A stretch of 64,000 bases of DNA from Pedobacter sp. ok626. GTDB lineage: Bacteria; Bacteroidota; Bacteroidia; Sphingobacteriales; Sphingobacteriaceae. The notes below the pieces were generated by a model. It was not told where the DNA came from and searched no databases. It saw only the letters and a program-made list of their open reading frames with translations. Every line of letters starts with the position of its first letter. Positions within the stretch are counted from its first letter, which is position 1. Positions 27,956-37,188 of this stretch are shown here, piece by piece. The position numbers and the translations under genes are program-made. The stretch is taken from NCBI RefSeq assembly GCF_900100435.1, contig NZ_FNEX01000002.1, forward strand, positions 372,001 through 436,000, given 5' to 3'.

Positions 27956-28564
27956 TTATTCGCCAAATTTTTCTTCAATATAAGTCTCACCGTAACCACT
28001 TCCGGCAGTATAATAACTAAAGTCCTGAGGGGCGCTAAAGTTAACCGCATTGGCAAAAGAGCCATCAGGCCTGGTCACTATTCCTTTAGGCGAAAAAAAC
28101 ATTTGCTTATTCTGATCCCAGGTCAATTCTTCTGTATTAAAAGTCAGCGTCTGGTTTACCACAACCACATTTCTTTTAAAAATGATCAACTTCTCTGTCT
28201 CCTTCATTATGGCATAATCCGAAGTGATAGAGCCTGTAATATTCTGTTTCTCATCTAGGAATTGAATCTTCACGCCTTTAGGCATCTCCTGAAACATCGC
28301 ACCACTTGAAGGGGTAATCTTATCCAGTACAGGAGCAAATCCTTTAGCCTTAACCTTTGCAGAATCACTATAAATAATATCTACGCCGATGGTCCTATTG
28401 GTATCCAGACTAACCTTTTTTGAAAGTTTAGCCACCTTCTTCAGATCGTCATCACCACACGAGCTCAGAGAAAGCTGAACAACACAAAGCATTGCTATAC
28501 AAAAAACCATACCCGGACTTTTCATCCAGGTATGTGTATTTTTTAATGCTGATAAAGTTGTCAT
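27956..28564 (-). CDS. lptC: LPS export ABC transporter periplasmic protein LptC
   Basis: A 202-residue lipoprotein-like LptC. With this start the lipobox Cys is residue 36 (LSLSSC); the Met at 28525 (MKSPGMVFC) would give a more typical 23-residue signal and may be the true start. The mature domain shows the LptC/OstA-type strand pattern (GVDIIYSDSAKVKAKGFAP, ITGSITSDYAIMKETEKLIIFK, QTLTFNTEELTWDQNKQMFFSPKG). It takes LPS from the LptBFG exporter and passes it to the LptA bridge. It follows the outer-membrane protein gene by 17 bp. Confidence 0.85.
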   Translation of the reverse strand: MTTLSALKNTHTWMKSPGMVFCIAMLCVVQLSLSSCGDDDLKKVAKLSKKVSLDTNRTIGVDIIYSDSAKVKAKGFAPVLDKITPSSGAMFQEMPKGVKIQFLDEKQNITGSITSDYAIMKETEKLIIFKRNVVVVNQTLTFNTEELTWDQNKQMFFSPKGIVTRPDGSFANAVNFSAPQDFSYYTAGSGYGETYIEEKFGE

Positions 28565-28581
28565 AAAATATTATGAGTTCA

Positions 28582-29883
28582 TTAGTCAAACTTGAATCGT
28601 TTAAACCAGGTATCGTTAAGTGTAATTCCTAAGTGAAAATTAATATAATTTTCCTGAACCAAACCATTGGTCAATGTTCCTCTTCTACCCAGCTCCGTTG
28701 TAAAGTTAAGCTTACTAATTGCAAATCTGGTATATCCAAGTGGGAGGCCCAGACCAAAAGTAACGGCCATTTGTTTAATATCCTGATCGTTTACTTTGAT
28801 ATAAGTCTTATCGTAGGCAAAGCCTAATCTATAGTCTACCCTGTTAAAGTAACTTCCAATCGAGGTGATATCTGGTGTAATCTGTCCACCTACGGAAGCT
28901 CCCCAGCTGTCATTAAGGCCACTGTTCACACCGTCAATACTCAATTTAGACCAGTTTCCCATTCTATAATCAGCACCAATCAACCATTTATTGTCTTTCT
29001 GTATGGAAATTCCAAAATTATGTACTAAAGGTAGCTTTAACTTTGCAGAACCGTTTTCAACAAGAATTGGCGTATCGATAGCTGTTCCTTCTTCTCCAGT
29101 GCTCTGTCTAAGGTATCTTGTTACCGCAAAAGTTCTTTTAGAGTTTATTGAAGATGGAGATGAGCCTGAATAGCCAATTGTAATGCGGCTTTTTAGGCTT
29201 AATGGAATCTCATATTGAGCACCATAAGAGAAGCCAATACCGCCAACACTATTTTTTTCCTGCTGTTTTGTATTGACAGATGGGGAACTTTGCAATTCTA
29301 ATGCACTGTTCTGAACCATGTTTCCAAAAATGTACTCCACATTTACACCCACTCTAAAGTGATCACCAAACTGTTGACCAATCCCCATGTAAGCTTTTGT
29401 CAATCCACCTTCTCCTGAATATATTCTATTCACTGAATTGGTATCCGTGGAAGAAATTTTTCCCATGCTGCTATTCTCATAGCCAAGCTCGGTGAATGGC
29501 AACAAACCGAAGCTTAATCCTGTACGGCCCGCTTTAATAGGAAAAGCAAGAGCCACGTGGTTTAAAGTAGCATTAAAACTACCTTCGCTTTCACTCCCTT
29601 TCTTCAAGGTCTTAAGCGTTCCGGACATCCCCATATCAACTGTAGTTGATGTAATACCTGCATAAGTTGCCGGATTCTGCATGTTAATATTGTTGAAATA
29701 CATGCTAGGTTTGAAAACGCCGGTAGAGATGCCACCCATTGCCTTAAACTGAGGCAACAATAACCCTTTAACATTTCCAAGTCCATATCTCGAATATGGT
29801 GATTGTGAAGTAACCTGTGCCTTTACTGTAGCACTAGTTAACAAGATCATTACGGCTACTATATAATTAATTTTTTTGTACAT
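28582..29883 (-). CDS. FadL-like outer-membrane beta-barrel protein
   Basis: I chose the start at MYKKINYIVAVMILLTSATVKA, which is followed by a signal-peptidase site and SPYSRYGLGNV, a motif common to a Bacteroidetes family of about 430-residue outer-membrane proteins. The rest alternates hydrophobic and polar residues as expected of a barrel (FRVGVNVEYIFGNM, WLIGADYRMGNWSKL, RLGFAYDKTYIKV) and ends FNFHLG-like strands and WFKRFKFD. The cargo is unknown. The start overlaps the 3' end of coaX by 17 bp, so translation is probably coupled. Confidence 0.78.
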   Translation of the reverse strand: MYKKINYIVAVMILLTSATVKAQVTSQSPYSRYGLGNVKGLLLPQFKAMGGISTGVFKPSMYFNNINMQNPATYAGITSTTVDMGMSGTLKTLKKGSESEGSFNATLNHVALAFPIKAGRTGLSFGLLPFTELGYENSSMGKISSTDTNSVNRIYSGEGGLTKAYMGIGQQFGDHFRVGVNVEYIFGNMVQNSALELQSSPSVNTKQQEKNSVGGIGFSYGAQYEIPLSLKSRITIGYSGSSPSSINSKRTFAVTRYLRQSTGEEGTAIDTPILVENGSAKLKLPLVHNFGISIQKDNKWLIGADYRMGNWSKLSIDGVNSGLNDSWGASVGGQITPDITSIGSYFNRVDYRLGFAYDKTYIKVNDQDIKQMAVTFGLGLPLGYTRFAISKLNFTTELGRRGTLTNGLVQENYINFHLGITLNDTWFKRFKFD

Positions 29884-30619
29884 ATTCAAATGCAATAACT
29901 TCATTTAATCCTTTTAATACCAAATACGGATCGTGTGTAATTTGAGGCGCAAAGATGCTGTTTTTTAATTGTTCTAGCAAAAAAGCAGCGTTACCCCCTG
30001 TCAACAATACCGTCAGGCCTTTATTTTCTTTATTATAAGCGGATATAAAACCCTCAACTTCGTTTATTACTCCTTGTAAAACACCATTTTTAATCGCCGA
30101 ATTGGTATCGGTTCCCTTAGGTATTTCCATATCCTGATCCCACTTTACTAATGGCAATCTGCCTGTAAAATGATGAAGCGCTTTAAAACGCATATCAATT
30201 CCCAAGCTAATACTTCCACCAAAATACTCGCTATTGCTATTCAGTAAATCATAAGTAATGCATGTCCCTGAATCTATCATCAAACAATTTTGTCCAGGGT
30301 AACAACGATTTGCGGCTATTACTTTAGCCCATCTATCTAAGCCCAGTGTAGAAAGTGTCTGATAATTATTCTTTATTCCGGTATTGATGCTTGTAGAAAA
30401 TGGGATGTAATTTGTGTTTGACTTTAAAACATGAATTACATCTAATAAATCTTCACTAACACTGGAAATAGATGAATTAACTATATGGTATTGTTTTATT
30501 AGTTTGATCAGTTCAGCAGGTACAATTTCTTTAAGAACCTGGTAGTTAACCATTGTTTTTTCATCAAAAACAGCCAGTTTACTATTTGTATTACCTATAT
30601 CTATAACCAGATTATGCAT
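29867..30619 (-). CDS. coaX: Type III pantothenate kinase
   Basis: A 250-residue kinase phosphorylating pantothenate in the first step of coenzyme A synthesis. It starts at MHNLVIDIGNTNSKLAVFDE, whose DIGNTNSKLA is the phosphate-1 motif of the ASKHA fold. LGLDRWAKVIAANR, MIDSGTCITYDLL (about 120-132), GGSISLGIDMRFKALHHFTGRLP and LLTGGNAAFLL complete the type III pattern. The four upstream residues of the longest frame are not needed. It is the first gene of an apparent coaX, outer-membrane protein, lptC, ppiD unit. Confidence 0.93.
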   Translation of the reverse strand: MHNLVIDIGNTNSKLAVFDEKTMVNYQVLKEIVPAELIKLIKQYHIVNSSISSVSEDLLDVIHVLKSNTNYIPFSTSINTGIKNNYQTLSTLGLDRWAKVIAANRCYPGQNCLMIDSGTCITYDLLNSNSEYFGGSISLGIDMRFKALHHFTGRLPLVKWDQDMEIPKGTDTNSAIKNGVLQGVINEVEGFISAYNKENKGLTVLLTGGNAAFLLEQLKNSIFAPQITHDPYLVLKGLNEVIAFEYVQKN

Positions 30620-30693
30620 TAACGGCTCCAAAGTTCATTGCACAAAGCTATCAATCTTTAGCTAGTTTCAAGGTCCCAAATTGTTAAAAAAAG

Positions 30694-31674
30694 TTAAACA
30701 AACAAAAAGTATTGAATGGCGAAAACCAGGATAAGGAATAGGCTTTCATAAAACCATCTCTTTTTTGCGTTTGAGAAATAATAAGCGAGCAAAACAGCTC
30801 CCGGAGGCACACATAACAGGAAGTGATATAACCTAAAATCAGGCTTGGTATAAAAGCTCGCAATACTAACGATGAACATAAAAAACAACATCTGAAAGGC
30901 CTTACGGGTGCTGATAAAGCTCCTGAAAAAATTCTCTCTTAATTGAAGCACCGCCAAAATCATCATGACCAAGACAGGTACCAATACCAGATAATCGTTA
31001 TAATTGATTTTAAAAACAGATGGAAACTTATTACCAAGTGGCAGCCATATTTTATAAAACACGGACAAGCTATCATTCCAGTAATAAAATACGCCTACAA
31101 AAAAGAAAATGGTTAAAAACCCAACCAGTCCGGATACCCATTCGCGCCAGTTAAAGGACCTGTACAGCAACAAGGCTAGCCAGATCATCACCAGCATTAC
31201 GATAAAAGGAAAATAAATCAATGTTCCTATAGCGATGATCATTCCAATATCAAACATAATCATGATGGCATTTGGCGATTTACCAATCTTCAAAAATTTA
31301 TCCATCATCCAGATCACCAAAAAATTACAGATCAATGTAGGACTCAACACCAAAAATGGCATAAATAAACTTGCGCCAGTGATATACATCAGGGCAGGTA
31401 AAAAACCAGGACGGTTTAACAAGCCATGATTATTTACCACGCGGTTAAACAAAATAGCTTGTACGTAGATCAAAATGCCCGCAAAAAATACATTGCTTAC
31501 AGGAGAAAAGAAACTTTGCACCGGTATTTTAATAAAGAACCGGGTATAAGACTCTAAAAACTCAAAATTCAGTTGAGGTGGAAGGTCTGCAAAAATCGCC
31601 ATGCGCAAAAAAAACGTATATGCGAATAGCAGAAGCAGGTTTATAGGATTTAAATTTCTAAATTGATTGATCAT
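30694..31674 (-). CDS. DUF6427 family integral membrane protein
   Basis: A 326-residue protein with about eight to ten hydrophobic helices and short loops (PINLLLLFAYTFFLRMAIF, VFFAGILIYVQAILFN, VMLVMIWLALLLYRSF, LVGFLTIFFFVGVFYYW). The conserved opening and the FNWREWVSGLVG segment match the Bacteroidetes DUF6427 family, sometimes misnamed beta-carotene monooxygenase. There is no catalytic motif that I recognise. It lies 29 bp after the glycosyltransferase gene and may be in the same transcript. Confidence 0.75.
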   Translation of the reverse strand: MINQFRNLNPINLLLLFAYTFFLRMAIFADLPPQLNFEFLESYTRFFIKIPVQSFFSPVSNVFFAGILIYVQAILFNRVVNNHGLLNRPGFLPALMYITGASLFMPFLVLSPTLICNFLVIWMMDKFLKIGKSPNAIMIMFDIGMIIAIGTLIYFPFIVMLVMIWLALLLYRSFNWREWVSGLVGFLTIFFFVGVFYYWNDSLSVFYKIWLPLGNKFPSVFKINYNDYLVLVPVLVMMILAVLQLRENFFRSFISTRKAFQMLFFMFIVSIASFYTKPDFRLYHFLLCVPPGAVLLAYYFSNAKKRWFYESLFLILVFAIQYFLFV

Positions 31675-31703
31675 GCCGCTTTACAAAAACAAAGTAAAGC
31701 AAA

Positions 31704-32690
31704 TTATCTGGCAAACTGCTTGACAACTTTATCAATTACGGCAGCGGTTTCGTCTGGAAAATGAAACTGATGTTCTTGTGAGCTATTTACCCATTTTTTA
31801 ATTATTGGAAGCCAATTCTTATTACTGGCCCAAATTACAGGCAATCCAAATTGTTTAAGCGCGTAGGCATTGCACTGCTGTTCGTATTGAAATTTCATTG
31901 GTGCAACCAACAATTTCTTACCAAGGAAAAGTGCTTCGGCAGGCCCTTCAAACCCACCTCCGGTAAACAATCCTTCGCAGGAAGCCAGGCTTTTATTAAA
32001 CAATTCGTTGTTTACTGGACTGACATTTACATTCCCATTTACATAGCTTTGCTTGCAGTGTTTAGAAAACACTTCCCAGTTTACATGCGGGATTTGCTTT
32101 AACAATGGAACCAGGGATTGATCATCTACTGCCGGTAAGTATACGGTATAATGGCCCAAATTGGTGGTCAACATATTTCTGATTTCCGCTCTGATGACTG
32201 GTGTATAAATAAAATCATCGTACCTGTCAAAATGAAACCCTACGTAGTGTGTAGCCGGTGCATAATATTTCATGACCAACTGTGCCCAATCAATACTTCT
32301 GGGTTTTGGAACATTGCGAGATTGAAAAGAGGCCTGATGGCTAAGACCAACACTTTCTATCCCCTTAGTTTTACAAGCCCAGGCTGTTACAGGCTCAAAA
32401 TCATTCAGAATCAGATTATAATCTTTAAGCGGAATCTGGCGCATATCCTTTGCAAATTGCGGCAGGTTCATGGACTTCCAGGTTTCGTAATGATTTACGC
32501 CTCCTTTTTTCCCAAAAATAAAACTGAAGCCATGCAGCTGGTATTTTACTTCCTGTGTCAATTTCACATCCGCCTGTGTCCCGCTGATCAATAGATCTAC
32601 ATCGCCATGTTGTTGTAATAAGGGCACAATTTCCCTCGCCCGACTAATGTGGCCATTGCCTGTACCTTGTATGGCATAAAGTATCTTCAT
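31704..32690 (-). CDS. GT-B glycosyltransferase (MJ1255/MGT-like)
   Basis: A 328-residue protein starting at MKILYAIQGTGNGHISRAREIVP, the signature of a GT-B family conserved in archaea and Bacteroidetes. The second domain shows CEGLFTGGGFEGPAEALFLGKKLLVAPM, the typical nucleotide-sugar-binding turn, and QYEQQCNAYAL. It should transfer a sugar from a nucleotide donor to a lipid or glycan; neither substrate is visible. It is next to an LpxH-like phosphoesterase and DUF6427, suggesting an envelope lipid pathway. Confidence 0.82.
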   Translation of the reverse strand: MKILYAIQGTGNGHISRAREIVPLLQQHGDVDLLISGTQADVKLTQEVKYQLHGFSFIFGKKGGVNHYETWKSMNLPQFAKDMRQIPLKDYNLILNDFEPVTAWACKTKGIESVGLSHQASFQSRNVPKPRSIDWAQLVMKYYAPATHYVGFHFDRYDDFIYTPVIRAEIRNMLTTNLGHYTVYLPAVDDQSLVPLLKQIPHVNWEVFSKHCKQSYVNGNVNVSPVNNELFNKSLASCEGLFTGGGFEGPAEALFLGKKLLVAPMKFQYEQQCNAYALKQFGLPVIWASNKNWLPIIKKWVNSSQEHQFHFPDETAAVIDKVVKQFAR

Positions 32691-32719
32691 CCGCACCGAA
32701 TATCTGTAATTTTTAGGCC

Positions 32720-33574
32720 TTAGGCAATTTCTAATTTAATCTTTTGCAATAGGGTATTGATATCGAGCTTACTATGTAGGTCATCCCCATCAGACAGCTC
32801 TCCCTCTTCCACCTCATCCTTCTGAAAGTTTTCCTGCTCGTATTTAAAGACCTTCCAGGACTTATCATAGTATTCAAGCGCAGTCAGATTTTCCACCCAA
32901 TCTCCACTATTTAAATAAGTTACTTCACCACTTTCAGTAGTAATCGTTCTCATTTCAGGCTGATGAATATGACCGCAAACTACGTATTCATAGCCCTTTT
33001 CCGCAGCCAGCTCGGCAGCTGTATTTTCAAAACCATTGATAAACTTTACTGCATCCTTAAACTTTGCTTTAATCCGTTTAGAGAAGCTCATTTTTTCTCT
33101 TCCCATAAGTGCCAGACACCAATTTGCAAAACTATTGATCAGAATGAGCATATCATAGCCTACCGCACCCAACTTGGCCAACCACTTGGAATGCTGCATG
33201 GTAACATCAAATATATCACCATGAAAAAACCAGGCCTTTTTGCCGTCTAACTCTACAACTAATTTATTTTGCAAGTGAAATGTTCCCATATGCATATCTG
33301 CGAATTTCCGCAGCAGCTCATCATGGTTACCGGTCAGGTAATAAACAGGAACGCCCTCTACCACAAACTTCATTAGCTTCCTAACTACTTTCATGTGGGT
33401 TTCGGGCCAGTATCTTTTGCTAAACTGCCAGATATCGATAATGTCACCATTTAAAACCAACATCTTGGGTTTAATACTTTTAAGGTATTTCAATAATTCC
33501 TTAGCGTGGCAACCGTAAGTACCCAAATGTACATCAGAGATTACGGCGATATCAACTTCTCTTTTAGGCGTCAT
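32720..33574 (-). CDS. LpxH-like metallophosphoesterase, putative UDP-2,3-diacylglucosamine diphosphatase
   Basis: A 284-residue calcineurin-type phosphoesterase. I start at MTPKREVDIAVISDVHLG because the 13 upstream residues have no family counterpart. Metal-binding motifs are SDVHLG (Asp, His), LNGDIID (Asp), GNHDEL (Asn, His), FFHGDIFD and CGHIHQPE. In Bacteroidetes such proteins are generally assigned as LpxH-type enzymes of lipid A synthesis, cutting UDP-2,3-diacylglucosamine to lipid X. The long C-terminal acidic tail (DEVEEGELSDGDD) is unusual compared with E. coli LpxH. The substrate is inferred. Confidence 0.75.
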   Translation of the reverse strand: MTPKREVDIAVISDVHLGTYGCHAKELLKYLKSIKPKMLVLNGDIIDIWQFSKRYWPETHMKVVRKLMKFVVEGVPVYYLTGNHDELLRKFADMHMGTFHLQNKLVVELDGKKAWFFHGDIFDVTMQHSKWLAKLGAVGYDMLILINSFANWCLALMGREKMSFSKRIKAKFKDAVKFINGFENTAAELAAEKGYEYVVCGHIHQPEMRTITTESGEVTYLNSGDWVENLTALEYYDKSWKVFKYEQENFQKDEVEEGELSDGDDLHSKLDINTLLQKIKLEIA

Positions 33575-33639
33575 TCTTTCCAAGCAATACTTTTTTACTT
33601 TACAAAGATGCAAGCCTCAAATTAACAAGATGTTAAGTA

Positions 33640-33885
33640 ATAGTTAAATCCTTCAAAAACGTTTTTTTTTCGATTTTTCATCGGAGGCTTTTCAGCCCGG
33701 TAGGCACCGCTTACTGGGACTTTACTACGCCAGCTCTTCGGCTCTTGTCTCAATTGGTTTTTTCCGAACGAGGTGCGAAGGAGACCCGAAGCAGAGACGA
33801 CTTAATAGCGAGCTTGTATATAGCGACGGTACCGCGATCCTGCAGGCGCCATGCAGACCTGAAAACGGCCCCGAAAAAATTTTGA
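33640..33885. other. GC-rich structured intergenic segment
   Basis: The gap 33575-34032 has no gene. From about 33660 to 33885 it is clearly richer in G and C than other intergenic DNA here, and it contains local inverted repeats: CCCGGT / ACTGGG (about 33695-33719), CTGCA / TGCAG around GGCGCC near 33839-33856, paired GTCTC and GAGAC blocks, and complementary ends (TTTTTTTTTCG with CCGAAAAAA). It may encode a structured RNA or be a degenerate mobile palindrome. No frame looks coding. Confidence 0.4.
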
Positions 33886-33961
33886 TTGTTGCTACTTTAG
33901 CCTTTGGAACTTAAATATAACGAAAATAAAATCATTGGCAAAGTAAGCTGTCTCTTATAGC

Positions 33962-34006
33962 AAAAAAAAGAGGTTGTACCATCTTTTATCGATGATACAA
34001 CCTCTT
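33962..34006 (-). terminator. Intrinsic terminator after the YfhO gene
   Basis: Stem AAGAGGTTGTA / TACAACCTCTT, extended by CATC / GATG, around a short loop, followed on the minus strand by eight T residues. It lies 26 bp after the YfhO stop codon. Confidence 0.92.
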
Positions 34007-34032
34007 AAAGTCTAGTTAACAATTAAATTCTG

Positions 34033-36528
34033 CTAGGCAGCTTTTTTCTTTTTGTTTTCTGTATAAAATGCAAAGCCCAAACCAGCAACTAATAAAATTG
34101 ATCCGATCAAAGAGATCCACTCTCCTGTATAATAAGATACTGGTTCAAACTTAAATTCTACCTTGTGGTTCCCTGCTTCCAGCTGCGCTGCACGCAACAC
34201 ATAATCAGCTCTAAAATAAGGCTTCTTAACCCCATCCACATACATGTTCCATCCTTTGTCATAATAGATCTCAGAGAACACCGCAACAACGTCTGTAGGC
34301 GCACTGTAAGTATAGACAAGGTGATCTGGGTTATAACTCTCCAGATTAATAAGTGCGCCAGTACCTGGGCCTAAACGTTTCTCATCAATCATGCCCTTAT
34401 ACTTCACATCAACAATAGCCTCTTGTTTCGGATCGAAACTGCTAATTGCTTTCATTTCCTCATCAGCATCTTTTGCAAACTGAACATGTGGTACGATCCA
34501 GGCATGTCCTGCAGCTGTAGCATTACGCTGCATTTTGTAAGAACCATTTTGCTGATCCTGGGTGATGATGTACTTGGTATTTAACATATCCAACACATCT
34601 TGATTGATGCTTTTAGAAAACTGATGATCAATTAATTCTTGATAGCGTTTTAATTTAGCCGCATGGTATCCACCGATTGTTTTATGGAACGCTGAGGCAC
34701 TTGCATCAGAGAAAGTACTAATGGTTAGGTCTAATACTCTAAAATCAGGATCCTTATCTGCTATAATAAACGTATCTACATCCCTTGGCTGATAATGATT
34801 GGCTAAATCACTTTTGCTTGAGAAATTGCTGTTGTTCAAATAACGACGATCTACTTGCCACATATCAATCAGCACAGCTAAAGTCAATAAGCCAAATGCC
34901 AACTGCATATTCATTTTTTTAGTAATGAATGCCCAAATCAGCGCAAACCCAATTGCAATAAAGATGAACGAGCGAAGGGCATCGGCACGAGCTATAGAGA
35001 TCCTGTCTTCTATCAATGCATTGGCAATTTTATGTGCAAGTGCTGCATTATTTTGCAAGCTCTGTGTCAACGCCTGAACCACCTGTTGATGGTTTTCTGT
35101 TGTAAAACTGAAAAACAAAGTCGGTGCGATAGCCACTATTAAGGCAAAACCACCTGTAATACCTGCAGACCACTGTAATTTTTTAATTAGTACTTTTTGA
35201 TCCATCATGCCATCTTGCACTTCTTTTAAAGCGAGTATAGCCAACAATGGCACCATCAGTCCAACTATAGCTAAAATGGATTCAACTGCTCTAAACTTGT
35301 TGTACAATGGGAAATAATCGAAGAACAAGTTTGACAGCACCGGGAAGTTTTTGCCGAAAGACAATAAGATAAACAATATCGTTGTTGCCAATATCCACCA
35401 CTTTAAGTGACTTCTTACAATAAACAATCCGAATACAAATAGGAAGCACATAATGGCCCCGAAATAATACCCGCCAGAAGTTCCGGGTTTTTCGCCCCAA
35501 TACTGTTGCATATTTAAACTTTGCGCCAACTGCTGAATGGCTTGGGTGGTTTGATTAGGATCGCCACCCGTAACTTCTGATATAGCCTTGTACATATGGC
35601 TTTCAGGTTTAACCAATTCATTTATGCTGGTCGCACCACCATATAAATCAGGAATAAGGAAAGTAAAACTTTCACCAATTCCCTGGCTCCAGCCAAAAGC
35701 ATATTCTTTTGCCTTAGCGTTGTTATCGCTTCCAGCCGCAGCTGGAGCGGTTAAATTAGGTTTACCTCTATTGGTTTCACCAGCATATTCTGCAGTAGTC
35801 CACAATACACTGGCATTTACCATCACAGCAAGCAGCAATGCTCCTGCTAGAACTCCGATAGCCTTACCGAGTGCAGGAAGTGTTTTTGCTTTGTAGGCCT
35901 GATAAATTTCGATCCCCATAAAAATAAGGACAGACAAGAACAGATAATAAGCCATCTGAATGTGATTCGCCCTGATCAACAGCGCAAGAAACAATGCGGT
36001 TAGCGATCCGCCAACCAAATATCGCCCACGTAAGGTCAAGATAAAACCAGCTATGATAGGTGCAAAAAAGCCAATTGCAAGTGCCTTATTGTTATGTCCG
36101 GCACCTATTAACACAAAATTATAGAGTGTAAAAGCAAATGCGATCGCACCTGCGGCGGCCAACCATGGATTTGCTCTTAATACAATGAATAAAAAATAAG
36201 CTCCGGTTAACAGTAGTAAAACTGTACCCACCGGACTCGGCAATGTACTTGTGATAAATCTGATTCCATAAGTAGCTCCGTTGTAAGCATACTGAGTCCA
36301 AATCTGATAAGCTGGCATTCCACCAAACATTTGATTGGTCCATAAAGGAGCCTTACCGTCTTTATCTTTGTACTCCATGATCTCCTTTTGCATGGCTTTA
36401 GCCGCCACTACATCACTTTGAAAGGGAATCTTGCCTTGGAAGACAGGACTGAAATAGACGAAACAGATGATTACAAAAAATCCAAATATGGCCAGATGAA
36501 TGCCATTCGCTTTTAACCAGTTATTCAT
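34033..36528 (-). CDS. YfhO family membrane glycosyltransferase-like protein
   Basis: An 831-residue integral membrane protein with roughly a dozen helices and the YfhO opening IHLAIFGFFVIICFVYFSPV followed by a long loop with FQSDVVAAKAMQKE and WTNQMFGGMPAYQ. The Asp in the first extracytoplasmic loop is characteristic of GT-C enzymes that use lipid-linked sugars. The C-terminal 250 residues form a soluble beta-rich domain (YYDKGWNMYVDGVKKPYFRADYVLRAA), ending with a last helix. B. subtilis YfhO glycosylates lipoteichoic acid; the acceptor here is unknown. Confidence 0.88.
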   Translation of the reverse strand: MNNWLKANGIHLAIFGFFVIICFVYFSPVFQGKIPFQSDVVAAKAMQKEIMEYKDKDGKAPLWTNQMFGGMPAYQIWTQYAYNGATYGIRFITSTLPSPVGTVLLLLTGAYFLFIVLRANPWLAAAGAIAFAFTLYNFVLIGAGHNNKALAIGFFAPIIAGFILTLRGRYLVGGSLTALFLALLIRANHIQMAYYLFLSVLIFMGIEIYQAYKAKTLPALGKAIGVLAGALLLAVMVNASVLWTTAEYAGETNRGKPNLTAPAAAGSDNNAKAKEYAFGWSQGIGESFTFLIPDLYGGATSINELVKPESHMYKAISEVTGGDPNQTTQAIQQLAQSLNMQQYWGEKPGTSGGYYFGAIMCFLFVFGLFIVRSHLKWWILATTILFILLSFGKNFPVLSNLFFDYFPLYNKFRAVESILAIVGLMVPLLAILALKEVQDGMMDQKVLIKKLQWSAGITGGFALIVAIAPTLFFSFTTENHQQVVQALTQSLQNNAALAHKIANALIEDRISIARADALRSFIFIAIGFALIWAFITKKMNMQLAFGLLTLAVLIDMWQVDRRYLNNSNFSSKSDLANHYQPRDVDTFIIADKDPDFRVLDLTISTFSDASASAFHKTIGGYHAAKLKRYQELIDHQFSKSINQDVLDMLNTKYIITQDQQNGSYKMQRNATAAGHAWIVPHVQFAKDADEEMKAISSFDPKQEAIVDVKYKGMIDEKRLGPGTGALINLESYNPDHLVYTYSAPTDVVAVFSEIYYDKGWNMYVDGVKKPYFRADYVLRAAQLEAGNHKVEFKFEPVSYYTGEWISLIGSILLVAGLGFAFYTENKKKKAA

Positions 36529-36556
36529 TAAGGTTTGTTTAAGATTAAACTAACCC

Positions 36557-36564
36557 CAAACTTA
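36557..36564 (-). promoter_or_regulatory. Possible -7 element upstream of the YfhO gene
   Basis: Read on the minus strand, TAAGTTTG fits TAnnTTTG and lies 29 bp before the YfhO start. No good -33 element is visible, so this could be a chance match. Confidence 0.3.
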
Positions 36565-36635
36565 GATAAAATGATTTATTTTTATCAGCGTACGAGAACT
36601 TTTTTAAAAAAAATCTTTAGAGGGGTAAAACGCGA

Positions 36636-36884
36636 CTATTTTACTTCTTCGTAATCTACAAAATCTCCAAGATTGTCGGTTTTACCCGTCTTAGGTTTTG
36701 GCGGCATATAATCAATAGAAATTGATCCTTCGGGTTTGCCTTGAGGTTGTCTTGCTTGACGCTCAGCCTGCTGCTGCACTTTACTAAATAGATTTCTCAA
36801 CACCAAAGGAAATACCAAGCGAATGATAATACGTATGATGTAAAGTATTAGTAGAGTGATTAATATGAATTTTATAAATCCCAT
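36636..36884 (-). CDS. DUF4834 family small membrane protein
   Basis: An 82-residue protein with one N-terminal transmembrane helix (FIKFILITLLILYIIRIIIRL), a basic Gln/Arg-rich segment and a conserved acidic end (IDYMPPKPK, NLGDFVDYEEVK). This matches DUF4834, common in Bacteroidetes. The function is unknown. It lies between the YfhO gene (107 bp) and the YwbE gene (94 bp). Confidence 0.8.
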   Translation of the reverse strand: MGFIKFILITLLILYIIRIIIRLVFPLVLRNLFSKVQQQAERQARQPQGKPEGSISIDYMPPKPKTGKTDNLGDFVDYEEVK

Positions 36885-36978
36885 TTTGTTATTTTAACTT
36901 TTATAATGTAGACGGAGTTGGAATCTAATTATTACAGCGCCGTTCTGTTTATTGCATAGCAATTACAATACCATCGGC

Positions 36979-37179
36979 TTAATTGTCATCCACAATAGCG
37001 GCTACCCTGCCGATCTGTCCGTCTTCCAGACGTACCTTAATGCCACGTGAGTGAAATGATGCCGAAGTAAGCAAGTTTGCAACAATGCCTCTTGTTAGTT
37101 TTCCACTTCTTTGGTCTTTCTTAAGGATAATATCTACTTCTAACCCGGGATATATATCCTGTCTACTCTTTCCGTCCAT
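36979..37179 (-). CDS. YwbE family protein (DUF2196)
   Basis: A 66-residue protein matching YwbE across its length (DIYPGLEVDIILKKDQRSGKL, TRGIVANLLT, HSRGIKVRLEDGQIGRVAAI), with a KOW-like small beta fold. Its role is unknown, although the GKLTRGIV and RGIKVRL segments suggest nucleic-acid binding. It starts 9 bp after the uvrB stop and is presumably co-transcribed with it. Confidence 0.85.
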   Translation of the reverse strand: MDGKSRQDIYPGLEVDIILKKDQRSGKLTRGIVANLLTSASFHSRGIKVRLEDGQIGRVAAIVDDN

Positions 37180-37188
37180 TATACAAAG

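Noticed and set aside
28925..29883. FadL-like protein considered as PorV or another type IX secretion component.
   Set aside because: It lacks the PorV C-terminal pattern, which is found instead at 63650-64000.
32151..32594. A 147-codon plus-strand frame inside the GT-B glycosyltransferase gene.
   Set aside because: It is antisense to a confident gene and its translation resembles no protein family.
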